In this document: piece by piece, positions 23,767 to 30,625 of the stretch
How the letters are laid out: every line of letters begins with the position of its first letter
How positions within the stretch are numbered: the first letter of the stretch is position 1
Assembly (NCBI GenBank): GCA_018500105.2
Contig: JAHBAL020000552.1
Coordinates: 1 to 39,472 of the forward strand
From: Anaerolineae bacterium
GTDB lineage: Bacteria; Chloroflexota; Anaerolineae; J036; Brachytrichaceae
Direction of reading: 5' to 3'
Length of the DNA: 39,472 bases
Program-made: the position numbers and the translations under genes
The notes under the pieces: model-generated
Databases searched by the model: none
Seen by the model: only the letters and a program-made list of their open reading frames with translations
Told to the model about the DNA's origin: nothing

Positions 23767-24006
23767 ATGAATATTTCTGTCAAACTTTACGGGCTGTTGC
23801 GCCCGCACCATCCGGGGCCAAATCGTTCGCTCCCGATTCCGCTCGTCATTGCCGAAGGCGCAACGGTAGCACAGGCAGTGCTGGCGCTTAACTTGCCGCC
23901 CGAATTGGCGCGGGTGGCGGCGGTGAATGGTGAACAAACCGACCTCAATACCACGCTGCACGAAGGCGATCAGGTGATGCTGATGTCAATCTTGGTCGGT
24001 GGCTAA
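23767..24006 (+). CDS. MoaD/ThiS-type sulfur carrier protein
   Basis: This is a 79-residue ubiquitin-like protein ending in the essential diglycine (LVGG), preceded by the DQVMLMS strand common to MoaD. Such proteins donate sulfur as a C-terminal thiocarboxylate during synthesis of molybdopterin, the ligand of both Mo and W enzymes. Its place opposite an aldehyde ferredoxin oxidoreductase gene suggests a dedicated role in making that enzyme's tungstopterin; ThiS or another carrier role cannot be excluded. Two ATG codons are adjacent, at 23764 and 23767; either may be used, and the difference is a single residue. Confidence 0.85.
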   Translation: MNISVKLYGLLRPHHPGPNRSLPIPLVIAEGATVAQAVLALNLPPELARVAAVNGEQTDLNTTLHEGDQVMLMSILVGG

Positions 24007-24017
24007 CATTGCTTGAA

Positions 24018-24050
24018 ATAAAAAAAAAGCGCGATCAATTTGATCGCGCT
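24018..24050 (-). terminator. Rho-independent terminator of tRNA-Cys
   Basis: AGCGCGATCAA (24028-24038) pairs with TTGATCGCGCT (24040-24050). On the minus strand the stem is followed by a run of at least eight T. It lies 5 nt downstream of the tRNA-Cys gene and is a textbook intrinsic terminator. It can also serve the moaD-like gene from the other strand, less efficiently. Confidence 0.9.
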
Positions 24051-24054
24051 CTTA

Positions 24055-24126
<72 letters not shown>

Positions 24127-24173
24127 AGCATTGCTTGCGAGGTAGAATCATACCATAGTCTTTGCAGGCAAAC

Positions 24174-26147
24174 ATGATTTGGTGGATTAAAAATTTTGCA
24201 ACGGCAAAATTAGCCTTGCTTGCCGTGCTGATCTTGGCGGCTGGGCTGCGCCTATTTGCCCTTGATCAAATAGACGTGCGTTACGACGAGGCCGCCGCGC
24301 CAATTTTTGCCCACGAGGTCGCGCACGGCATCTTACATCCAGTCGTGCCATTTAGCGGCTCGGTGGCGCGGCATCCGGCTGTTTGGATCTATGTTTTGGC
24401 GCTGCCGTATCTATTTACCGCCAATTTTTATGTCATCGCCGCTTATCGTGTCATGCTCGACGTGCTGGCGGTGGCGCTGACCGGCTGGCTCGGCTGGCGC
24501 TATTTCAATCGGCGTGTCGGCTTATTTGCCACGCTATTATTTGCCACCGCACCTTGGGCCGTGCATTTGTCGCGCAAATTATGGACTGCGCCGCTGGCCT
24601 TGTGGTCGGTGTTGGCCCTGATTGGGTTGCTCGAAGTGGCCCAGCGCCGCAACCCTAAAGGTTGGTTATTGGCGTTGTGGGGGTTGTCATTGGCCGTCGG
24701 CACACACTTAGCCGCGCTCTATCTGCTGCCACTGGCGCTGTTTGTGGCAATGGCTTTTTGGCGCACCTTGCGTTGGCGCTGGCTGGCAATGGGTTTGCTG
24801 CCCGCGTTGCTCATTGCTGCGGCCTATGGCTATTACGACCAGCAACACAGTTTCGCCAACCTTCGCGCCATGCTTGGGCCATCGGCTCAGCCCAGCGTGC
24901 TTGGCCTGAGCGCATTTCGCTTTGCCTTGTGGCTAAGCGGCGGCACGCACCTCAGCGATTTGACCGGCAGCGCCATTTTGCAATGGCAGTGGCAAAATGC
25001 GTGGGCGCTTGAGTGGATTGACGAATTGCAAATGGCGTGGTTATTGCTGGCCTTGTTTGCGGCTATTTTTGCTGGCGCAAAAGCAATTGTTCCGCGTTGG
25101 CAGGCTGGTGAGATAAATGGCGTCATGCAGCGCCGTGTCGGCCTTGGCATTTTGGCCTTGTGGTGGTTGCTGCCGGTGCTGGCGCATGTGCGCCACGTCG
25201 AACCTTTTCAGGTGCATTACATTTCGCCGCTTTACCCAGCGCCGTTTTTGCTCATGGCATGTTTTGCCGATCAACTTTGGCGTAGTTTGGCGCAATGGGG
25301 GCGGGCGTTTCGTTGGGCGTGGCGCGGGGCGATTATGCTGTTTATGCTGAGCGTGTGTGCGTGGCAACTGTTCACCGTGTGGCGCTTCGGCAATTTTGTG
25401 GCGCAACACGAGACCAGCGGCTATCGTCCCATTGCGCCAGCGTTGCGGGCGGCACAGGCGGTGGCAAGTGTCGCACAGCAGCGCGGTGGCGAGGTGATTG
25501 TGCTTGTGCCCAATGCCGACCCAGCCGTGAACGAAGAGGCGGCGATTTTGCACTTTGCTTTGCTCGGTCAGCCGCATCGTTTTAGCGATGCATCGGCGGG
25601 GTTAATTGTATGCCCTCAAAACCACTGCCAATATTTGATTGGGCCGGGCGGGGCGCAAGCCAGCGATTATTTAACCCCGCAAGCCTTGTCACAAACACGA
25701 CTCGATCCGCGTTATGGCGTGGCAACCTTAAATCTGGCGCAGGTGTTCCCCGTCCCGTTACAACCCATTCCCAACGCCCCGCTGGGGGCCAATGGGGTGC
25801 AATTTACCGCCTACGCCATCCAGCGCCAGCCCGACAAATTGCGCGTGTGGCATTGGCTCACAGTGATGAATGCGCCACCCCCTCGGCAAGATTATCATTG
25901 GTATAACCACGTGTTAAACGCCGCTGGGCAAAAAGTTGCCCAGCGCGACAGCGGCGGTGTTGCCCCCGCGAATTGGCAGTTGGGCGATCAACTATTGCAT
26001 TGGTTCGATATTCCGCTCACAGCGGAGCAGTCGCGCCAGACTGACTCACTTCGCATAGGCAGTTATGAATATCCCAAAATCAAGCCGGTGATGCTGAAAT
26101 TTGCCGATGGATCGGAGCAGGATGGGGTAATGCTGAATATCCGTTAG
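24174..26147 (+). CDS. Membrane glycosyltransferase, GT39/ArnT-like (polyprenyl-phosphate sugar user)
   Basis: This is a 657-residue polytopic membrane protein. The first helix (about 12-28) is followed by 'LRLFALDQIDVRYDEA', where Asp38-Glu39 is the acidic motif in the first outer loop of GT-C enzymes such as ArnT, PMT and related mannosyltransferases. About 11-12 further hydrophobic helices extend to near residue 410. They are followed by a soluble C-terminal domain of about 250 residues with a beta-rich pattern. Such enzymes transfer a sugar from a polyprenyl-phosphate carrier to protein or lipid at the outer face. I start at the ATG at 24174 rather than a TTG at 24162; neither has a good Shine-Dalgarno. 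Family placement is fairly safe; substrate is unknown. Confidence 0.78.
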   Translation: MIWWIKNFATAKLALLAVLILAAGLRLFALDQIDVRYDEAAAPIFAHEVAHGILHPVVPFSGSVARHPAVWIYVLALPYLFTANFYVIAAYRVMLDVLAVALTGWLGWRYFNRRVGLFATLLFATAPWAVHLSRKLWTAPLALWSVLALIGLLEVAQRRNPKGWLLALWGLSLAVGTHLAALYLLPLALFVAMAFWRTLRWRWLAMGLLPALLIAAAYGYYDQQHSFANLRAMLGPSAQPSVLGLSAFRFALWLSGGTHLSDLTGSAILQWQWQNAWALEWIDELQMAWLLLALFAAIFAGAKAIVPRWQAGEINGVMQRRVGLGILALWWLLPVLAHVRHVEPFQVHYISPLYPAPFLLMACFADQLWRSLAQWGRAFRWAWRGAIMLFMLSVCAWQLFTVWRFGNFVAQHETSGYRPIAPALRAAQAVASVAQQRGGEVIVLVPNADPAVNEEAAILHFALLGQPHRFSDASAGLIVCPQNHCQYLIGPGGAQASDYLTPQALSQTRLDPRYGVATLNLAQVFPVPLQPIPNAPLGANGVQFTAYAIQRQPDKLRVWHWLTVMNAPPPRQDYHWYNHVLNAAGQKVAQRDSGGVAPANWQLGDQLLHWFDIPLTAEQSRQTDSLRIGSYEYPKIKPVMLKFADGSEQDGVMLNIR

Positions 26148-26197
26148 AAATCGGGTAGAAATCGAGTTTCTGAAAGAAACCCGATTTCTTAATTTTG
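26146..26197 (+). terminator. Hairpin terminator after the glycosyltransferase gene
   Basis: AGAAATCGGGT (26146-26156) pairs with ACCCGATTTCT (26179-26189). An inner pairing, GAAATCGAGTTTC against GAAACCCGATTTC, gives an alternative fold. A T-rich tail (TTAATTTTG) follows. It begins within the stop codon of the gene and probably terminates it ahead of the next gene at 26213. Confidence 0.65.
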
Positions 26198-26212
26198 AGT
26201 TACACTAACGCC

Positions 26213-27265
26213 ATGAAAATACTCATCATTGGGGCAGGAGCGATTGGCATTTGGGTGGCGAGCCAGATTCGTCAGCACGACCCAGACGGCAAGCATGCGG
26301 TCATTTTGTTGGGCCGGCCTCGTTTTGTGGCGGCTGCCAATGCGGATGGCATTCAGGTCAGCCATTTGCAAGCACCCGCGCAACCCCTGCACCATGTGAC
26401 GCCGATTGCGGACTTGGCCGACTTGCCCGCCTCAGCCACGCCTTTGGATGCAGTGATCGTTTGCACCAAGGCGTATTCTGTGCCGAGTGTGATCGCCGAT
26501 TTGCAGGCAGGACAGGCGGCAAACCCAATGCTGATGGACAAACGAACCTGTGTGGTGGCTTTTCAAAATGGGGTGGGCAGCGAAGAAGCCTTTGCTGAGG
26601 CGTTTGGCGCAGGCAATGTTGTGGCGGCGACGACCACCGTGCCCGTATCTGTGCTTGGCGCGGCGGCGATTCGCATTGAGCGGCTGAAGGGTGGGGCGGG
26701 TGTGGCGAGCATGGGCGGTGCGCCTGTTGACGATTTGGCGCAATTGCTCGGTGCAGTGATGTATGCCGACTGGCGGGCGATGAAATGGTCGAAATTGTTG
26801 CTGAATCTGGTTGGCAATGCCAGCAGTGCCATCTTGGGTTGGCCCGTCGGGCAAATTTATGCGCATTCGGCTGGTTTTCGGCTTGAAATTGCCATGTTGC
26901 GCGAATGTTTGGCCGTAATGCACGCGCAGGGTATTGGCGTGGTTGATCTGCCGGGTTCACGCGCTCGGCAATTGGCGCTGGTGGTGAAATGGCTGCCCAA
27001 TGCGCTGCTGAAACCCATTTTGGGCAAGCAAGCTGCCAAAGGGCGCGGCGATAAAATGCCCTCGTTTTATTACGAGGTGGAAAATCGTAGCCGCGATTGC
27101 GAGGTGAGCTATTTGAATGGCGCGATTGCCGCGCATGGGCAGCGGCTTGGCGTCGCTACGCCCACCAATCATTGCTTAAATACCGTGCTTAAGCAAATCA
27201 TTGCCCAGCCAGAAACTTGGCAAGCATGGAAAGGGCAGCCCGATAAATTGCTTGCCGCTGTGTGA
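26213..27265 (+). CDS. panE: 2-Dehydropantoate 2-reductase (ketopantoate reductase)
   Basis: This 350-residue PanE/ApbA-family oxidoreductase reduces ketopantoate to pantoate with NADPH in the pantothenate/CoA pathway. It opens with the Rossmann motif GAGAIGIW (7-14). The catalytic Lys lies in TKAYSVPS, and the substrate-binding 'WSKLLLNLVGNA' block with the conserved Lys and Asn is present. The C-terminal domain includes 'PSFYYEVENRSRDCEVSYLNGAI', the family's substrate-recognition region. Other ApbA-like reductases share these traits, so the specific substrate is not certain. I start at ATG 26213; a TTG 18 nt upstream lies in the terminator tail. Confidence 0.88.
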   Translation: MKILIIGAGAIGIWVASQIRQHDPDGKHAVILLGRPRFVAAANADGIQVSHLQAPAQPLHHVTPIADLADLPASATPLDAVIVCTKAYSVPSVIADLQAGQAANPMLMDKRTCVVAFQNGVGSEEAFAEAFGAGNVVAATTTVPVSVLGAAAIRIERLKGGAGVASMGGAPVDDLAQLLGAVMYADWRAMKWSKLLLNLVGNASSAILGWPVGQIYAHSAGFRLEIAMLRECLAVMHAQGIGVVDLPGSRARQLALVVKWLPNALLKPILGKQAAKGRGDKMPSFYYEVENRSRDCEVSYLNGAIAAHGQRLGVATPTNHCLNTVLKQIIAQPETWQAWKGQPDKLLAAV

Positions 27266-27314
27266 GGTGTTATGCTGGACAAAGCGGAGCGGCAATGGCC
27301 TTGATGTCTTTGCT

Positions 27315-27586
27315 TAGGACTTACGCGCATTAAAAATATTTCGCCACACAGAACACAAAAATCACAAAGAAAAGAAGGTTTACCAATGCAAATCTTTGAT
27401 TTCTTTGTGTGCTTTGTGTCAAAAATCGTAAAAGCTTAGGCAGGCAAGTCGTTCGGGATATTTTAACCACGAAAAGCACAAAACACACGAAAGAGAATTC
27501 TATTTTAGTGTGTTTCGTGTCTTTCGTGGTTCAGCAAGCCCAGCGACTAAGCTTTTACCAAAAATCAAACTTTCGCGTAAATCCTA
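27315..27586. mobile_element. MITE-like palindromic element A, copy 3, split by a nested element
   Basis: The ends are TAGGACTTACGCG (27315-27327) and CGCGTAAATCCTA (to 27586), flanked exactly by the direct repeat TGCT (27311-27314 and 27587-27590). It is in the same orientation as the copy at 13261. It measures 272 bp instead of 134 because element B is inserted at 27428-27558; removing element B and one 8-bp duplication restores 133 bp. Confidence 0.88.
27428..27558. mobile_element. Nested MITE-like element B with 12-bp inverted ends and 8-bp target duplication
   Basis: GTAAAAGCTTAG (27428-27439) and CTAAGCTTTTAC (27547-27558) are perfect inverted ends. The 131-bp element is flanked by exact 8-bp copies of CAAAAATC (27420-27427 and 27559-27566), where intact element A has only one. 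The interior contains a hairpin of CACGAAA/TTTCGTG units (27465-27532). No transposase is encoded. Confidence 0.9.
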
Positions 27587-27588
27587 TG

Positions 27589-28236
27589 CTAACTCAATAA
27601 TAAGCGGGTGAAAAAGTTGGCTGGCGCTGAAACAAGCCCGCTAAAGATGCCGGTATTCATCGCCAAGATGAGGATGATGAAGCCGTATCGCTCGATTTGG
27701 TGCAGAATATCGCTCATCGAGTCGGGCAAAACGGCGGCCAAAATGCGCGAACCATCGAGTGGCGGCACTGGAATGAGGTTGAAGAAAGCCAAGAATAGAT
27801 TAATGCGCACGGCAATAATGCACAAATATTCTAACAAAATAATGTCAGATGTTTTGATCAATTGGTAAACGAAACCAAAACCAATCGCCAGCAAAATATT
27901 TGACACTGGCCCAGCCAATGCCACCAGTGCAAAGGCGACCTTGGGATTTCCGTTTAGGCGATAGGTGTTGACCGGCACAGGTTTGGCCCAACCAAAGCCA
28001 AACGCGAGCAATAACAGCGAGCCAACCAGATCGAGGTGCACAAACGGGTTGATGGTGAGCCGCCCCATGCGTTCGGCGGTGTCGTCGCCCAACTTATTGG
28101 CAGCCCAAGCGTGGGCGTATTCGTGGATGGGAAAGCAGATGAACAACAAAACAGCCATTGCGCCGAGCGTCGCTAACGCTGCCATGAAATTGCCGCTTGC
28201 GAGTGCGTTGATAAAATCAAAAATTGGTCCGCCCAT
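27589..28236 (-). CDS. Site-2 protease-like M50 membrane metalloprotease
   Basis: This is a 215-residue membrane protein of the M50 (S2P) family. The zinc motif is HEYAH (His38, Glu39, His42) within the first hydrophobic region. The third ligand motif is NLIPVPPLDGS (153-163), with Asp161. Five to six hydrophobic helices are visible. It is the short form without PDZ or CBS domains. Substrates of such small S2P proteases are largely unknown; membrane anchors or signal peptide remnants are plausible. The start, ATG complementary to 28234-28236, is followed upstream by the mreB-side repeat. Its stop lies 3 nt from the end of MITE-like element A copy 3. Confidence 0.9.
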   Translation of the reverse strand: MGGPIFDFINALASGNFMAALATLGAMAVLLFICFPIHEYAHAWAANKLGDDTAERMGRLTINPFVHLDLVGSLLLLAFGFGWAKPVPVNTYRLNGNPKVAFALVALAGPVSNILLAIGFGFVYQLIKTSDIILLEYLCIIAVRINLFLAFFNLIPVPPLDGSRILAAVLPDSMSDILHQIERYGFIILILAMNTGIFSGLVSAPANFFTRLLLS

Positions 28237-28241
28237 GGTGG

Positions 28242-28324
28242 AAATTAAAAATTGAAAATTGAAAATAGAGAATTTAAAATTGGACTTCAGTTGTTAATTT
28301 TAAATTTTCCATTTTAAATTTTAC
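28242..28324. repeat. Inverted heptamer repeat (unit AAATTGA)
   Basis: The left arm (28242-28281) contains AAATTAAAAATTGAAAATTG-type units, and the right arm (28295-28324) contains TTAAATTTTCCATTTTAAAT-like reverse complements. It fills the gap between the mreB stop and the M50 protease start on the minus strand. Confidence 0.75.
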
Positions 28325-28326
28325 AT

Positions 28327-29412
28327 TTACAAACGTGATGTGCTTGAGCCTGCGCGTGAGGCGGTGGTGCGTTCGAGGCCGACCAACACACGCGACAAGT
28401 CGTCCAGTTTTTCCAATACAGCCTCGGCCCCACGCGCCACACAGGTGAGTGGGTCTTCGGCCAGCCAGGTGTGAATGTTGGTTTCGTCGGCCACCCGCTC
28501 GACCAACCCTTGCAGCATTGACCCGCCACCAGCCATCCCGATGCCCGTTTCCATCAGGTCGGCCACCAATTCGGGCGGGGTTTCGTCGAGCGTCGAGCGC
28601 ACGGTTTCAATGATGGTATTGACCGAGTTTGACAGCGCTTCGCGCACCTCGATGGACGAGATTTCGACCGACTCTGGCAAGCCGGTCACCAAATTGCGCC
28701 CGCGTAGTGACATGGTTTTTTCTTCGGGCAAGGGGAAAGCCGACCCAATCGAGATTTTGATTTTCTCGGCCATGCGTTCGCCGATGAGCAAGTTGTATTT
28801 TTGGCGGGCATAGTTGATGATGTCTTCGTCCATTTCATCGCCTGCCACACGGATCGAGCGGCTGACGACGATGCCGCCCAAGGCAAATACGGCAACTTCG
28901 GTGGTGCCGCCGCCAATGTCCACAATCAAGCTGCCGTGTGCTTCGGTCACGGGCATGCCTGCGCCAATCGCTGCCGCCATCGGTTCTTCGATCAAAAAGA
29001 CTTCGCGTGCGCCAGCCGAGCGAGCCGCGTCATACACGGCGCGTTTTTCCACCTCGGTTACGCCCGATGGAATGCCGATGACGACACGCGGACGGGGCAC
29101 GTTGAACAAGGCGCGACTGTGGGCCTTTTTGATGAAATTATCGAGCATGGCTTCGGTAATTTCAAAGTCTGAAATCACGCCGTCCCGCAAGGGGCGAATT
29201 GCCACGATTTTGTTGGGCGTGCGGCCTACCATCTCTTTGGCCTCGGCCCCCACCGCCAACACTTGGCGCGATTTACGGTCAACGGCAACCCATGAAGGCT
29301 CGTTGATGACGATGCCTTTGTTGCGAACTGCAACCAGTGTGTTTGCTGTGCCTAAGTCGATGCCAAGATCGAGCGAAAACAAGCCTAAAATGCGGTCAAG
29401 GAACGATGCCAT
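28327..29412 (-). CDS. mreB: Rod shape-determining protein MreB
   Basis: This 361-residue bacterial actin assembles on the inner membrane face and guides peptidoglycan synthesis in rod-shaped cells. Nucleotide-binding motifs are DLGIDLGTANTLV (phosphate 1) and LIVDIGGGTTEVAVFALGG (phosphate 2), with the adenosine motif in GIGMAGGGSML near residue 300. A short amphipathic N-terminal helix (SFLDRILGLF) suits membrane binding. The last roughly 15 residues (TASRAGSSTSRL) extend past the usual end. MreCD genes are not adjacent; the M50 protease gene follows instead. Presence of MreB suggests a rod or filament shape. Confidence 0.97.
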   Translation of the reverse strand: MASFLDRILGLFSLDLGIDLGTANTLVAVRNKGIVINEPSWVAVDRKSRQVLAVGAEAKEMVGRTPNKIVAIRPLRDGVISDFEITEAMLDNFIKKAHSRALFNVPRPRVVIGIPSGVTEVEKRAVYDAARSAGAREVFLIEEPMAAAIGAGMPVTEAHGSLIVDIGGGTTEVAVFALGGIVVSRSIRVAGDEMDEDIINYARQKYNLLIGERMAEKIKISIGSAFPLPEEKTMSLRGRNLVTGLPESVEISSIEVREALSNSVNTIIETVRSTLDETPPELVADLMETGIGMAGGGSMLQGLVERVADETNIHTWLAEDPLTCVARGAEAVLEKLDDLSRVLVGLERTTASRAGSSTSRL

Positions 29413-29756
29413 GCGTAAATTTTCTTTTTAATGAGGCACTTGATTTAAATGTTTACCCTCATTGTTCTATGTGTTTTGAGGATGAGTTTATCATAATTTG
29501 CGTCTATGAAATTGTCATCTGACGTTAGGCCGATTTGAGATGTTTGCGTGGGGATTGCGTTTTGGGGTTGCGATAAATGGCGAATCTGGCGTTAATGAGG
29601 GAGTTGTTGCGAAGATGCAAAGATGAAAAACGGCGAAAAATAGCAAAAAACGACAAAAATGCGCCTTTTTATGGCGTTTACCCGATGTTGTCATTGATTT
29701 GTAATTCGTAATTCGTAATTCATAATTTCAAAGTTAGGCTTACAATTAAGGCACAC
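29413..29756. other. 344-bp divergent intergenic region between mreB and proC
   Basis: It holds the upstream region of both genes. A triple GTAATTC heptamer array (29701-29721) plus CATAATTTC lies 35 bp before proC. The unit is the one used between livH and livM, but here no reverse-complement arm is present. AT-rich runs of AAAAACG-like units occupy about 29620-29660. No confident promoter or RNA gene was found. Confidence 0.6.
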
Positions 29757-30581
29757 ATGTCAGAACACACATTAAAAGGACTGCGCATCGCTTTTGTTGG
29801 TTGCGGTGCAATGGGCAGTGCCATTATCAACGGTTTATTTGCGGCGGGTTCAGCCCAGCCGACCCAAATTACAGTATTTGATCCCGCGCCGTCTCGCCAA
29901 AAGCAAATGGCGGATTTGGGCGTTCAAGTGGCTGCCAATAATATTGCGGCGGTGCAAGGGGCGCATATCGTCTTGTTTGCCATTAAGCCACAAATGGCAA
30001 ACAAAGTTTTGGCCGAGCTAAACGGGCATCTTGCGCCCGATGCCTTGGTCATTTCAATTTTGGCAGGCACACCGATTCGCACATTTACGGCGCTGTTGAA
30101 TGAGCAGCAGCCGGTGGTGCGGGTCATGCCCAATTTGCCCGCCCAGATTAACCAAGGCATGTCTGGCTGGACCTGCTCGGTGAGTGTGACGCCAGCCCAG
30201 CGCGAACAGGCGCAGGTGATTTTGCGGGCGATTGGCGAAGAGGCGTATTTTGACGATGAGCATTATATTGACTTGGTGACTGGCGTGAGCGGCAGTGGGC
30301 CGGGCTTTGTATTTTTGCTCATCGAGGCGTGTATTGATGGGGCGGTGCGGGCTGGTTTGCCGCGCCCAACGGCTGAAAAATTGGTCATTCAAACCTTTAA
30401 AGGTGCGTCACTGTATGCGGCTTCATCGGGCGATGGGGTTGTGTCGCTGCGACATCAAGTGACATCGGCAGGCGGCACAACGGCGGCTGGTTTGCACGAG
30501 CTAGAACTTGGCTCGGTGCGGGCCGATCTCGCCAACGCCATCATGGCGGCTTATCAACGTAGCGTGGCATTGGGAAAGTAA
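29757..30581 (+). CDS. proC: Pyrroline-5-carboxylate reductase
   Basis: This 274-residue enzyme catalyses the last step of proline synthesis, reducing pyrroline-5-carboxylate with NAD(P)H. The Rossmann motif is FVGCGAMGSAI (13-23). The family C-terminal signature is present as VTGVSGSGPGFVFLLIEA and LRHQVTSAGGTTAAGL. One residue, Ala instead of Pro in 'VTSPGGTT', is a minor variation. The length is normal. lon follows 44 nt downstream on the same strand. Confidence 0.95.
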   Translation: MSEHTLKGLRIAFVGCGAMGSAIINGLFAAGSAQPTQITVFDPAPSRQKQMADLGVQVAANNIAAVQGAHIVLFAIKPQMANKVLAELNGHLAPDALVISILAGTPIRTFTALLNEQQPVVRVMPNLPAQINQGMSGWTCSVSVTPAQREQAQVILRAIGEEAYFDDEHYIDLVTGVSGSGPGFVFLLIEACIDGAVRAGLPRPTAEKLVIQTFKGASLYAASSGDGVVSLRHQVTSAGGTTAAGLHELELGSVRADLANAIMAAYQRSVALGK

Positions 30582-30625
30582 TGGTCAATGCTTAATCATT
30601 AATAACTGATTATTAACAACAAAAT

